Shown piece after piece: positions 16,058 to 24,963 of a stretch of 64,000 bases of DNA. The position numbers were made by a program, and so were the translations under genes. This stretch comes from Paenibacillus timonensis (GTDB lineage: Bacteria > Bacillota > Bacilli > Paenibacillales > Paenibacillaceae). Under the pieces are notes generated by a model, which was not told the origin of the DNA, ran no database searches, and was given only the letters and a program-made list of their open reading frames with translations. The stretch is taken from NCBI RefSeq assembly GCF_022427145.1, contig NZ_JAKSXN010000011.1:1-64000 (forward strand), read 5' to 3'. Position 1 is the stretch's first letter. Each line of letters opens with the position of its first letter.

Positions 16058-16786
16058 ATGAGTCAATCGTCTTCATCCGAGACAAAAGAACAGTTCGTTC
16101 ACTCCGTATTCGAAAGCATCGCTCCGAAATACGACATGATGAACGATCTGCTCAGCTTCAGACGTCACAAAGCGTGGCGGAAATTCACGATGGCCAAAAT
16201 GAACATGTCCCCCGGGGATACGGCGCTAGATTTGTGCTGCGGCACCTGCGACTGGACGATCAGCATGGCCGAAGCCAGCGGGGGGCCGATCATCGGCCTA
16301 GATTTTAGCGAGCAGATGCTGGAATACGGGCGCCGCAAAGTGAAAGACCGTCAGCTGGATTCGCGGATTAACCTGGTTCAGGGGAACGCGATGGAACTCC
16401 CGTTTGAAGATAACCGATTCGATTACGCCACGATTGGCTTCGGCCTGCGCAACGTCCCCGATTTACGCCAGGTGCTGAAGGAAATGCAACGCGTCGTGAA
16501 ACCCGGGGGCATGGTCGTTTGCCTGGAATTGTCCAAGCCGACCTGGCAGCCGTTCAAAGGACTTTATTATTTCTACTTTCAACAGGTACTTCCGATGCTG
16601 GGCAAGCTGGTGGCGAAACGGTACGAGCAGTATAAATGGCTGCCGGATTCCCTCGTCCAATTTCCCGGCCGCGCGGAGCTGGCGGAGATCTTCCGGGAGA
16701 CGGGACTTGCCCGGGTCGAAGCGTATCCTTTAACCGGCGGAATCGCCGCTTTGCACATCGGAACGAAGGAGACGCAACATGATTAA
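16058..16786 (+). CDS. menG: Demethylmenaquinone methyltransferase
   Basis: MenG (UbiE family) methylates demethylmenaquinone with S-adenosylmethionine as the last step of menaquinone synthesis. The 242-residue product has the family signature FESIAPKYDMMNDLLSF at about 20-36 and a SAM-binding loop LDLCCGTCDW near 57-66, plus GFGLRNVPD. It overlaps the next gene by 8 nt. Confidence 0.95.
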   Translation: MSQSSSSETKEQFVHSVFESIAPKYDMMNDLLSFRRHKAWRKFTMAKMNMSPGDTALDLCCGTCDWTISMAEASGGPIIGLDFSEQMLEYGRRKVKDRQLDSRINLVQGNAMELPFEDNRFDYATIGFGLRNVPDLRQVLKEMQRVVKPGGMVVCLELSKPTWQPFKGLYYFYFQQVLPMLGKLVAKRYEQYKWLPDSLVQFPGRAELAEIFRETGLARVEAYPLTGGIAALHIGTKETQHD

Positions 16787-17651
16787 GAAAATCGTGATTT
16801 TCCTGCAAATGATCAAATTCGAACATACGGTATTCGCCTTGCCGTTCGCGTTCATGGGTGCGCTGCTTGGTTCCGAAGCGATCAACCATGAGTTGCCCTC
16901 CTGGGAACAGATCGGCTGGGTACTGCTGGCGATGTTTGGCGCGCGCAGCGCGGCCATGGGGCTGAACCGTCTGATCGACCGGGTCAGCGACGCCAAGAAT
17001 CCTCGTACCGCAAACCGGGCGATCCCGGCAGGCCTCCTGAAAATCGGCGAAGTGGTGCTGTTCGTAATCGCCTCTTTTGTGCTGCTGTTCTGGGCTGCCG
17101 CGGAGCTGCATCCGCTGGCGCTCAAGTTATTGCCGATCGCTGTCATCATGCTGGTCTTGTATTCGTATACCAAACGATTCACTTGGCTTTGCCACGTCGT
17201 GCTTGGCTTGACGATCGCTTTAGCCCCGCTTGGCGGATGGGCGGCAGTTACCGGCCAGGTGGATTGGACGGCGATGGTGTTCTTCGCCACGATTACGTTT
17301 TGGATTGCCGGCTTCGACATTATCTATGCCTGCCAGGACGTGGAATTCGATACGAAAGAAGGGCTCTACTCCATCCCCGTACGGTTTGGCGTCGCCAAAT
17401 CGCTTAAGATCGCCCAAGCGTTTCATATCATCACCGCGCTTGGCTTCATCGGTTTGCTGCTGATGACCGATTTGGGCGGGTGGTACATCGCGGGCATGGT
17501 TATCGCTTACCTCATCTTGTTTTACGAACATCATATCGTATCGCCGGGCGATCTCAGCCGGCTGCAAACCGCTTTCTTTACCATGAACGGCGTGCTTAGC
17601 ATCGTGGTTTTTTCCTTTACCTTGATTGATTTGGTGGTGCGTCATTACTAA
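16779..17651 (+). CDS. mqnP: UbiA-family prenyltransferase (futalosine-pathway MqnP type)
   Basis: This 290-residue integral membrane prenyltransferase has about eight or nine hydrophobic segments and two metal-diphosphate motifs: NRLIDRVSD near residue 66 (NxxxDxxxD) and DVEFDTKEG near 187. In genomes with mqnA it is the expected enzyme that attaches the polyprenyl chain to the futalosine-derived naphthoate. Linkage to mqnA, a UbiX-like gene and both hep genes supports this over a ubiquinone or heme role. The gene ends in TAATG shared with the next start. Confidence 0.85.
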   Translation: MIKKIVIFLQMIKFEHTVFALPFAFMGALLGSEAINHELPSWEQIGWVLLAMFGARSAAMGLNRLIDRVSDAKNPRTANRAIPAGLLKIGEVVLFVIASFVLLFWAAAELHPLALKLLPIAVIMLVLYSYTKRFTWLCHVVLGLTIALAPLGGWAAVTGQVDWTAMVFFATITFWIAGFDIIYACQDVEFDTKEGLYSIPVRFGVAKSLKIAQAFHIITALGFIGLLLMTDLGGWYIAGMVIAYLILFYEHHIVSPGDLSRLQTAFFTMNGVLSIVVFSFTLIDLVVRHY

Positions 17652-18268
17652 TGGATAAAGCGAAAACGATCGTCGTCGGCATCACGGGAGCCAGCGGTTC
17701 GATTTACGGAGTGAAGCTGGTTGAAACGCTGTTAGGGATGAACTTCCTCGTGCATCTCGTCGTATCGAATGCGGGGTGGCGGGTGATCAAGGAGGAGCTC
17801 GGCTGGAACACGAGCGACCGGGATGCAGCGCTGCAGGAACATTTCGGCACGCTGCCCGGGAAGCTGGTGTATCATCCGATCGCCGATATCGGCGCCTCGA
17901 TCGCCAGCGGCTCATTTATCACGCATGGCATGATCGTGATGCCCTGCTCCATGGGAACCTTGTCTTCGATCGCGAACGGAACATCGGACAACCTGATGGC
18001 CCGGGCGGCCGACGTTATGCTGAAGGAGGGCCGGCCGCTCGTGCTGGTCCCGCGCGAAACGCCGCTGCATGCGATCCATCTGGAGAACATGCTGAAGTTG
18101 GCAAGACTTGGCGTGCGCATCATTCCGGCCATGCCGGCGTTTTATTTCGGGCCGCAGACGATCGACGATCTGGTCGCCTTCTTGGTCGGCAAAGTGCTCG
18201 ATAGCCTGGGGATTGAGCATGCGTTATTCAGAAGATGGGGGGATCAAGATGAACAACCGGGAGAATGA
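17651..18268 (+). CDS. ubiX: UbiX-family flavin prenyltransferase
   Basis: UbiX-type enzymes make prenylated FMN, the cofactor of UbiD-type decarboxylases. The 205-residue product has the flavin-binding N-terminus GITGASGSIYG (about 10-20), a MPCSMGTLSSIANG stretch and VPRETPLHAIHLENM. It starts at an ATG overlapping the previous stop by one base, so translation is coupled. In futalosine-pathway genomes it serves the decarboxylation step of menaquinone synthesis; a UbiD partner is not in this window. Confidence 0.88.
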   Translation: MDKAKTIVVGITGASGSIYGVKLVETLLGMNFLVHLVVSNAGWRVIKEELGWNTSDRDAALQEHFGTLPGKLVYHPIADIGASIASGSFITHGMIVMPCSMGTLSSIANGTSDNLMARAADVMLKEGRPLVLVPRETPLHAIHLENMLKLARLGVRIIPAMPAFYFGPQTIDDLVAFLVGKVLDSLGIEHALFRRWGDQDEQPGE

Positions 18269-19115
18269 AGACATCCTCATCGGCAAAATCAGATATAGCA
18301 ACGTTTGGCCCGTATTTCATTATTTCGACGTTACGCGCCTGCTGCAAGCAAGCCAACTGGTCACCGAGGTGCCTTCGAAGCTGAACCGCCGTATGCTCGG
18401 CGGCACGCTCGATATTTCCCCGGTGTCTTCTTTTGCTTACGGGTACGGATCGGATCGCTTCCTGCTGCTGCCGGATCTATCGGTCAGCTCCGATGGGCCG
18501 GTTAATTCGATCCTGCTGTTCTCTCGCAAGCCGCCGGAGCAAATCGCGAACGGGCGGATCGCGCTGACAAATACGTCGGCTACATCGGTGAACCTGCTGA
18601 AGATCATCATGGAGAAAGCCTATGGCGGCAAGCCGCATTACTGGGACAGCGAGCCTGACTTGGACGCGATGATGGCCGAAAGCGACGGCGCGTTGCTGAT
18701 CGGCGATCATGCGATCGAGGCTTCCTGGCGGGACCATGGTTTTATCGTTACCGATTTGGGGGAAGTCTGGAAGTCATGGACCGGTTATGGCATGACGTTT
18801 GCGGTTTGGGCCGTACAGAAGACGTTTGCTGAAGCGAAAGGCGACTATTTGGCCGAAGTGACGGAAGCCTTTGCCGAGAGCAAACGCAAGAGCCTAAGCG
18901 ACGTCTCCCCGCTTGTAGCCAAAGCTTGCGCGGAGATCGGCGGCACGGCGGACTATTGGCGGCATTATTTCAATAACCTGCGTTACGACTTCGGCGAATC
19001 GCGCCGCAAGGGCCTCGGCTTGTATTTTGAATATGCCTACGAAATGGGCTTATTGGACCATCGGGTAGAACTGGAGATTTGGAGTCACAATTCGTTGACA
19101 CGGGTGAAAGAATGA
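18249..19115 (+). CDS. mqnA: Menaquinone biosynthesis protein MqnA
   Basis: MqnA (chorismate dehydratase) converts chorismate to 3-enolpyruvylbenzoate, the first step of the futalosine route. The 288-residue product resembles a periplasmic-binding-protein fold, with the family start IGKIRYSNVWPVFHYFD and the conserved SVSSFAYG-like stretch (PVSSFAYGYG). ATG 18249 follows GGGGGGA and overlaps ubiX by 20 nt; the stop shares ATGA with hepT. Its presence argues that this organism makes menaquinone by futalosine rather than MenFDHCEB. Chorismate is provided by aroC in the same window. Confidence 0.92.
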   Translation: MNNRENEDILIGKIRYSNVWPVFHYFDVTRLLQASQLVTEVPSKLNRRMLGGTLDISPVSSFAYGYGSDRFLLLPDLSVSSDGPVNSILLFSRKPPEQIANGRIALTNTSATSVNLLKIIMEKAYGGKPHYWDSEPDLDAMMAESDGALLIGDHAIEASWRDHGFIVTDLGEVWKSWTGYGMTFAVWAVQKTFAEAKGDYLAEVTEAFAESKRKSLSDVSPLVAKACAEIGGTADYWRHYFNNLRYDFGESRRKGLGLYFEYAYEMGLLDHRVELEIWSHNSLTRVKE

Positions 19116-20086
19116 AACTACTGGACATTTTCGGTGCACTCAAAAAAGACATGGATTTTATCGAACGGCAGCTGTACCGGAGCATCGACGGCGATGACGA
19201 GCTGCTTAGCGAGACGTCCCTGCACCTCCTGAAGGCGGGCGGCAAACGTCTTCGGCCGATCTTCGTCCTGCTCGGCGGAAAGTTCGGAAATTACGATCTG
19301 CAGAAGCTGCAGTATATCGCTGTGCCGCTGGAGCTGATTCACTCGGCTTCGCTTGTCCACGACGACGTGATCGACGATGCCGACACGCGGAGGGGCAAGG
19401 CGACGGTGAAGTCGAAATGGGACAACCGGATCGCCATGTATACCGGCGACTACATTTACGCCAAGGCGCTGATGCAGGTATCCGAGCTCGGGAATCCATA
19501 CATACACCGCATCTTGGCCAAGGCCATGGTACAGATGTCGATCGGCGAAATGGAGCAGATTCGGGATTTTTTCAACACGGAGCAAAGCGTGCGCAACTAT
19601 TTGCTGCGCATTCGCCGCAAGACCGCGCTGCTCATCGCGATCAGCTGTCAGCTGGGAGCCATGGCCGCAGACGCCCCGGATAAAGTGAATGCGCTGCTGT
19701 ACCGGTACGGCTACAACGTCGGTATGGCCTTTCAGATCCGCGACGACCTGCTCGATTTGTTCGGTACCGAGAAGACGATCGGCAAACCGCCGGGCAGCGA
19801 TATGCGCCAAGGCAACATCACGCTCCCGGTCCTCTTCGCCCTGCAGGAGCCGGAGCTAAGGGAGCCGCTGCTTCGGGAAATTCGCGGCATCCAGGCCGGC
19901 GACGGGAGCGGGGATGTATCCCGGGCCATCGAAATGATCCGGACCAGTCCAGGGATCGGCAAAGCCGAGGCGCTGGCAGACCGGTTTATCGCGAAGGCGC
20001 TCGAGGCACTGAAGCAGCTGCCGGCGACGGGAGCGCGCTCCCACTTGGAGGACATTGCGGAGTTCGTCAATAAACGCTCCTATTAA
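19112..20086 (+). CDS. hepT: Heptaprenyl diphosphate synthase component II
   Basis: HepT is the catalytic subunit that condenses isopentenyl diphosphate units to the C35 chain. The 324-residue product shows both aspartate-rich motifs: DDVIDDAD near residue 87 and RDDLLDLFG near 211, as well as GGKRLRP at about 42-48. ATG 19112 overlaps the mqnA stop (ATGA). A TTG further upstream at 19079 is less likely. It pairs with HepS at 15173. Confidence 0.94.
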   Translation: MKLLDIFGALKKDMDFIERQLYRSIDGDDELLSETSLHLLKAGGKRLRPIFVLLGGKFGNYDLQKLQYIAVPLELIHSASLVHDDVIDDADTRRGKATVKSKWDNRIAMYTGDYIYAKALMQVSELGNPYIHRILAKAMVQMSIGEMEQIRDFFNTEQSVRNYLLRIRRKTALLIAISCQLGAMAADAPDKVNALLYRYGYNVGMAFQIRDDLLDLFGTEKTIGKPPGSDMRQGNITLPVLFALQEPELREPLLREIRGIQAGDGSGDVSRAIEMIRTSPGIGKAEALADRFIAKALEALKQLPATGARSHLEDIAEFVNKRSY

Positions 20087-20202
20087 AATCTTGACGCTTT
20101 ACCTGTTTCGCAAGTTTCTGGTAAAATGCAGGTGAAACCGCCTTCTTGGAGGGCCGGATTTTTGTATCGCTAACGATGCTGTTTAATTTCGGGAGGGGAA
20201 CC

Positions 20203-20646
20203 ATGGAAAGAACGTTTTTAATGGTTAAGCCGGACGGCGTGCAACGCGGGCTGGTCGGCAGAATCATCAGCCGGTTCGAGGACAAAGGCTTTCAACTGAT
20301 CGCAGGCAAGCTGGTTCAGGTGACGGAAGCCCAGGCGAAGAAGCATTACGCGGAGCACGAGGGCAAGCCTTTTTTCGATGAGCTCGTCGGCTTCATTACT
20401 TCCGGGCCGGTGTTTGCCATGGTATGGGAAGGGGACGATGTCATCGCCTTGTCGCGCATGGTCATCGGCAAAACGAAAGTCACAGAGGCGCTTCCCGGCA
20501 CGATTCGGGGCGACTTTGCCGCCCATACGCCGTTTAATCTGATTCATGGTTCCGACGGAGCGGAAAGCGCGGAGCGGGAAATCGCCAATTTCTTTGCGCC
20601 GCAAGAGCTTGTGCCGTACACAAGAAGCGTGAGCCCATGGATCTGA
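20203..20646 (+). CDS. ndk: Nucleoside diphosphate kinase
   Basis: Ndk balances nucleoside triphosphate pools through a phosphohistidine intermediate. The 147-residue product has the family N-terminus [16 protein letters not shown] and the active-site NLIHGSD with His near 115. ATG 20203 follows GGGAGGGG at 20191-20198. Its end overlaps cheR by 10 nt. The hepT-ndk-cheR order matches B. subtilis. Confidence 0.97.
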   Translation: MERTFLMVKPDGVQRGLVGRIISRFEDKGFQLIAGKLVQVTEAQAKKHYAEHEGKPFFDELVGFITSGPVFAMVWEGDDVIALSRMVIGKTKVTEALPGTIRGDFAAHTPFNLIHGSDGAESAEREIANFFAPQELVPYTRSVSPWI

Positions 20647-21470
20647 ACCGGATATTCCCCGACATTCCTCGGGCAGACAACGCAGAGACGGCACCGGATC
20701 CGGATTACTTCGGCTTTATCCAAAGCATCAAGAAAAGCACGGGCATCGATTTGGCCCAATACAAGGAAGCGCAAATGAAGCGGCGTCTGACGACGCTGCG
20801 CAACAAGAACGGCTTTGCGACGTTTGCGGATTTTTACACGGCGATGATGAGCAACAAGCCGTTGTTTTATGAATTTTTGGACAAGATGACGATCAACGTG
20901 TCCGAGTTCTGGCGTAACCCCAACCGTTGGGAAGTGTTGCGGGATTCGGTGTTGCCGGAGCTGGCGGCCGGACGGCCGAAGCTGAAGGTATGGAGTGCGG
21001 CCTGCTCGACGGGCGAGGAGCCTTATACGCTGACGATGATCCTTGCGGATCTGGGGCTGCTGCCGAACACCTACCTGCTGGCAACGGACATTGACGACGG
21101 TGCGCTGGGCAAAGCCCAGGAGGGGTTGTATCTGGAGCGTTCGCTGAAGGATGTGCCGAAAGCGGTGGCCGACCGTTATTTTTCGCCGGAAGGCCACATG
21201 TACCGGTTTGATCCGAAGCTGAAGAAGGCGGTCACGTTCAAGAAGCAAAACCTGCTGCTGGATACGTTCGAAGAGGGTTTCGACCTGATCGTTTGCCGCA
21301 ACGTCATGATTTATTTTACCGAAGAAGCGAAGCAAGGGCTTTATCATAAGTTTTCGCGTGCTCTGCGTCCTGGCGGCGTCCTGTTCGTTGGCAGTACGGA
21401 GCAGATTTTCTCTCCGGGCCAATACGACCTGGAGGCGGCGGAGACATTCTTTTATCGCAAGAAAGGGTAA
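20637..21470 (+). CDS. cheR: Chemotaxis protein methyltransferase CheR
   Basis: CheR methylates glutamates of chemoreceptors using S-adenosylmethionine. The 277-residue product has a helical N-terminal domain (about 20-90) and a Rossmann methyltransferase domain with [16 protein letters not shown] near 118-133 and [11 protein letters not shown] near 218-228. It is slightly longer than B. subtilis CheR because of its N-terminus. ATG 20637 lies inside the end of ndk, which suggests translational coupling. A terminator follows at 21550. Confidence 0.95.
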   Translation: MDLNRIFPDIPRADNAETAPDPDYFGFIQSIKKSTGIDLAQYKEAQMKRRLTTLRNKNGFATFADFYTAMMSNKPLFYEFLDKMTINVSEFWRNPNRWEVLRDSVLPELAAGRPKLKVWSAACSTGEEPYTLTMILADLGLLPNTYLLATDIDDGALGKAQEGLYLERSLKDVPKAVADRYFSPEGHMYRFDPKLKKAVTFKKQNLLLDTFEEGFDLIVCRNVMIYFTEEAKQGLYHKFSRALRPGGVLFVGSTEQIFSPGQYDLEAAETFFYRKKG

Positions 21471-21549
21471 GAGGGAAGTCACCGCTTCGGCTTGAAGGAG
21501 AAGACTGGTTTGTAGGAGCGGACCGACGACCTTATATATACGAAAAATC

Positions 21550-21588
21550 GTCCAAATCGACCCGATGAGGGGTTGGTTTGGACTTTTT
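21550..21588 (+). terminator. Terminator after cheR
   Basis: GTCCAAATCGACCC pairs with GGGGTTGGTTTGGAC around GATGA, followed by TTTTTTAT. Confidence 0.85.
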
Positions 21589-21704
21589 TATAAGAAAAAT
21601 CTTGCGAAATCAATTATTTGATCTGCTTCGTGGTCAAAAGCCGGCGGTATATTCTTGACGGTTCTTTCCTATACTTGGACCATACAGTCAATGGAGGTCA
21701 GGTC

Positions 21705-21878
21705 ATGGACAAGCGAAAAGTGATCGAAGCTTACCGGCGGGGATTCTTGACGCCGCAGGAATGCGCGCAGGTACTGGGGATCGAAGGTTCGCATTTGAAA
21801 AGGATGCTGGAGGATTATCCGACGGACCCGCGGCGTGACGCTTCCCTGGAAAATCAATCGGCTTCGGGACTGAGATAG
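21705..21878 (+). CDS. Small protein with helix-turn-helix-like segment
   Basis: The 57-residue product has FLTPQECAQVLGIEGSHLKRML at about residues 13-34, which reads like a short helix-turn-helix (alternating helices with LTPQE and VLGIE). The rest is charged and probably disordered. ATG 21705 follows GGAGGT at 21693-21698 with 6-nt spacing, which supports a real gene. I do not recognise the family. A hairpin with T-tract at about 21913-21954 closes the unit. Confidence 0.55.
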   Translation: MDKRKVIEAYRRGFLTPQECAQVLGIEGSHLKRMLEDYPTDPRRDASLENQSASGLR

Positions 21879-21912
21879 GCCGAAGGGAGGCCAAACCGAA
21901 TAAGGAGTCGGC

Positions 21913-21954
21913 AGCGTCGGAGATCGCCAGGCTAGGCGGAAGCGGCGCTTTTTT
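21913..21954 (+). terminator. Probable terminator after the small HTH-like gene
   Basis: AGCGTCG pairs with CGGCGCT (one G-T pair) over a long loop, followed by TTTTTT. Confidence 0.45.
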
Positions 21955-21977
21955 GCGTTGGCGCGTTTGAGGCGTTC

Positions 21978-22006
21978 TTGACAGCCGCAGGGGGGCTTTC
22001 TATAAT
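21978..22006 (+). promoter_or_regulatory. Consensus sigma-A promoter
   Basis: TTGACA (21978-21983), 17-nt spacer, TATAAT (22001-22006): a perfect match. The transcript would start near 22013, carry the 27-codon ORF at 22040 and meet the terminator-like hairpin at 22116-22163 before the CNNM gene. Confidence 0.8.
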
Positions 22007-22039
22007 ATTTATAAATTCAGGTCAGGAGAGGTTTCATCC

Positions 22040-22123
22040 ATGAGCGATTCGGACGACCCGGAGAGTAGCAACACGGTACAACCAAAGAATAACCGATTCG
22101 GTATCGGCGGAGTTCAGGCATAA
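22040..22123 (+). CDS. Possible 27-residue leader peptide
   Basis: ATG 22040 follows CAGGAGAGG and opens a 27-residue frame rich in Ser, Asp and Asn (starts MSDSDDPESS, ends GIGGVQA). Its stop lies inside the left arm of the hairpin at 22116-22163. A strong promoter upstream and terminator overlapping the end make it either a tiny gene or the leader of an attenuator controlling the CNNM protein. There is no homology evidence. Confidence 0.35.
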   Translation: MSDSDDPESSNTVQPKNNRFGIGGVQA

Positions 22124-22163
22124 CCTGCGTCAATTTTTTGTTGACGGCGGGTTATGCCTTTTT
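22116..22163 (+). terminator. Strong hairpin terminator upstream of the CNNM gene
   Basis: AGGCATAACCTGCGTCAA (22116-22133) pairs with TTGACGGCGGGTTATGCCT (22141-22159) around TTTTTTG, followed by five T. Confidence 0.75.
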
Positions 22164-22225
22164 GCGTATATCCGCAGGGTGACAACCTCAAACTAAACCG
22201 GGGAAATTTTTGGAGGTGGAATGGA

Positions 22226-23563
22226 TTGTTGGAACTGTTGGTCATTTTGATCTTAATTTTGATTAATGCTTTTTTTGCCGCATCGGAAATCGCCTTGATC
22301 TCCCTGAATGATAACAAAATCAAAGCGATGGCTGGGCAAGGCCACCGGAAAGCGAAGGTGATCGTCGGTTTGCTCGGCGAGCCCAGCAAGTTTCTGGCTA
22401 CGATTCAGATCGGCATCACGCTGGCGGGCTTTTTTGCCAGTGCCTTTGCCGGGGAGAGCTTTGCCGGCGACCTGGCGGCTTATTTGATCCGCTTGGGGCT
22501 GCCGATTCCCGAAAACGTACTAAGTACGATTTCGCTCATCGTCATTACGCTGCTGCTCTCCTATTTCCAGTTGGTCCTGGGCGAACTGGTGCCGAAACGG
22601 GTGGCGATGAAAAAAGCCGAAGCCATGGCGATGTTCGCCGCCACGACGTTATCCGTGTTGTCGAAAGCAACCGCACCGTTCGTGAAGCTGTTGACTACGT
22701 CCACCAACTTGCTCGTGCGGCTGTTCGGCATCGACCCGAACGCCAACGATGAGGAGGTCTCCGAGGAGGAAATCCGCATGATGCTGGATACCGGAGAGGA
22801 GATGGGAACGATCCAGCCCAGCGAACGGCTGATGATCAACAATATTTTTGATTTCGACAACCTGACGGTGTCCGATATCATGACGCACCGGATCGACGTC
22901 GTGGCGATTCCCGTGGATGCCGACCAGCAGACGGTGGCCGAAATTGCCGACAAGGAGCAATACACCCGGTTCCCGGTGTACGAGGAAACGGTCGATAATC
23001 TGATCGGGATTTTGCACAGCAAGGATTTGATCCGCTTTTTGCGAACCGGGGAGAAGGAGAACTGGAATTTGCAGGAGCTGGTGACGCCGCCGTATTTTAT
23101 CCCGATCTCCAAAAAAACCAACGAGCTGTTCGAGGAAATGCAGCAAAACCGCATCCATATGGCGATTGTCGTGGACGAATACGGCGGCACCGCCGGTATC
23201 GTGACGATGGAAGATCTGCTTGAGGAAATCGTCGGCAACATTTATGACGAGCATGACGAAGAGGAACGCGAATACGAGCTGGTTGGCGAAGGCAGCTACC
23301 TGTTCAGCGGCACGATGTCCCTCGACGACGCCCAGGACATCCTGGATATCAACCTGCCCATCGAGCACTACGATACGCTGAGCGGGTTTATGATCGGACA
23401 GCTCAGACGTATCCCGACCATCCACGAAAAGCCGGAATTCGAATACGGCGGTTATGTGTTCGCCGTGCGCGAAGTCGGGCAGCATCGAATTCGAAAGCTG
23501 GCGGCGACCAAGGTGACCGAACCGGAGGGGGCGTTCCCGACCCAAGCGGTTCCGGCGGAATAA
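22226..23563 (+). CDS. CNNM/CorC-family membrane protein (hemolysin family)
   Basis: Members of this family are implicated in magnesium or cobalt efflux. The 445-residue product has an N-terminal DUF21/CNNM membrane domain with about three or four segments (residues 1-145), a CBS-domain pair (about 205-330, including RFPVYEETVDNLIGILHSKDL) and a C-terminal CorC_HlyC domain (about 350-435). TTG 22226 follows GGAGGT at 22212-22217 with 8-nt spacing; the longer frame from 22154 starts in the terminator. A promoter and hairpin lie upstream. The ion transported is not proven. Confidence 0.85.
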   Translation: MLELLVILILILINAFFAASEIALISLNDNKIKAMAGQGHRKAKVIVGLLGEPSKFLATIQIGITLAGFFASAFAGESFAGDLAAYLIRLGLPIPENVLSTISLIVITLLLSYFQLVLGELVPKRVAMKKAEAMAMFAATTLSVLSKATAPFVKLLTTSTNLLVRLFGIDPNANDEEVSEEEIRMMLDTGEEMGTIQPSERLMINNIFDFDNLTVSDIMTHRIDVVAIPVDADQQTVAEIADKEQYTRFPVYEETVDNLIGILHSKDLIRFLRTGEKENWNLQELVTPPYFIPISKKTNELFEEMQQNRIHMAIVVDEYGGTAGIVTMEDLLEEIVGNIYDEHDEEEREYELVGEGSYLFSGTMSLDDAQDILDINLPIEHYDTLSGFMIGQLRRIPTIHEKPEFEYGGYVFAVREVGQHRIRKLAATKVTEPEGAFPTQAVPAE

Positions 23564-23698
23564 ACGGCAGGAAAAGCGGCCACCGGATTTTGGCAAGCCT
23601 CGAAAGGAGGTTGAGCGAAAATCCGGTCCGGGCAGGCCGCGTGCCCTTCACCGCAAGGCGAATCGGGGCGTGCGCGAGAAACAAAAGCGAATCACCAC

Positions 23699-23728
23699 GT
23701 GACAGAATGCAGCAATCAATATTATAAT
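23699..23728 (+). promoter_or_regulatory. Sigma-A promoter for the aro genes
   Basis: GTGACA (23699-23704), 18-nt spacer, TATAAT (23723-23728), 66 bases before the aroC ATG. Confidence 0.6.
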
Positions 23729-23793
23729 GAGCAAAGATATCATCGGGTTTTAGCTCTTTACAGTTTAACAGTTTAAAGGGGGAACGCAACATC

Positions 23794-24963
23794 ATGAGTT
23801 TGCGATACTTAACAGCCGGGGAGACGCATGGACCCCAGTTGACTGCGATTATTGAAGGTTTGCCCAGCCATTTGCAACTGGATTTCGAAGCGCTGAACTT
23901 CGAACTGGCCCGCCGTCAAAAAGGGTACGGCCGCGGACGCCGGATGCAAATCGAGAAGGATACGGCGCAGATCGTCGGCGGCGTCCGCCACGGGTATACG
24001 ACAGGGGCGCCGGTCGCGTTGGTCGTGGAGAACAACGACTGGAAACACTGGCAGAAAATCATGAATATCGAACCGATCGAAGGAACGGATGAGGAGAAGC
24101 GCAGAGTCCATCGTCCTCGCCCGGGCCACGCCGATTTGAACGGCGGTTTGAAGTATGATCATAAAGACCTTCGCAACGTGCTGGAGCGTTCGAGCGCGCG
24201 CGAAACCGCCGTTCGCGTGGCCGTCGGCGCGGTGGCCAAGCAGCTCCTGGAGCGCTTCGGGATCCGCATCGCCGGGCATGTCATTCGCATCGGCGAGATC
24301 GAAGCGCCGCCCCATAACCTGCCGCTAGATGAGCTGGCACGGGTAACGGAAGCTTCCTCGGTCCGGGTTGTCGATCCCGAGACGGAGAAGAAGATGGAAG
24401 CCTACATCGACAAAATCAAGGAAGAAGGCGACTCCATCGGCGGAATCGTCGAATGCATCGTCGAAGGCGTGCCGGTCGGACTAGGCAGCCATGTGCAATA
24501 TGACCGCAAGCTGGACGGACGCATCGCGCAAGCGGTGATGTCGATCAACGCGTTCAAAGGCGTGGAGATCGGCATCGGTTTTGAAGCCGGGACGTTGCCG
24601 GGATCCAAGGTGCATGACGAAATCCTATACAGCGAGGAGCGCGGTTATTACCGGGCCACCAACCGGCTTGGCGGATTCGAGGGCGGGATGACCAACGGCA
24701 TGCCGATCGTCGTTCGCGGCGTCATGAAGCCGATTCCGACGCTGTATAAGCCGCTGCAAAGCGTCGACATCGACACCCGTGAGGCGTTCGCTGCCCAAGT
24801 GGAGCGTTCTGACGCTTGCGCCGTACCGGCAGCTAGCGTCGTGCTTGAGCACGTGGTGGCCTGGGAGGTTGCCAAAGCGTTCCTGGAGAAATTCGGCGGC
24901 GATTCGATCGGCGAGATCGAGCGCAATTACCAGGGATACCTGGCTCAATTGGAGGAGTATTGA
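23794..24963 (+). CDS. aroC: Chorismate synthase
   Basis: The enzyme converts 5-enolpyruvylshikimate-3-phosphate to chorismate with reduced FMN. The 389-residue product has the family motifs GETHGPQL near the N-terminus, [28 protein letters not shown] and [18 protein letters not shown] [14 protein letters not shown]. This gene is named aroF in B. subtilis and heads the same aroFBH order. Start ATG follows AAAGGGGG. The end overlaps aroB. Confidence 0.97.
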   Translation: MSLRYLTAGETHGPQLTAIIEGLPSHLQLDFEALNFELARRQKGYGRGRRMQIEKDTAQIVGGVRHGYTTGAPVALVVENNDWKHWQKIMNIEPIEGTDEEKRRVHRPRPGHADLNGGLKYDHKDLRNVLERSSARETAVRVAVGAVAKQLLERFGIRIAGHVIRIGEIEAPPHNLPLDELARVTEASSVRVVDPETEKKMEAYIDKIKEEGDSIGGIVECIVEGVPVGLGSHVQYDRKLDGRIAQAVMSINAFKGVEIGIGFEAGTLPGSKVHDEILYSEERGYYRATNRLGGFEGGMTNGMPIVVRGVMKPIPTLYKPLQSVDIDTREAFAAQVERSDACAVPAASVVLEHVVAWEVAKAFLEKFGGDSIGEIERNYQGYLAQLEEY

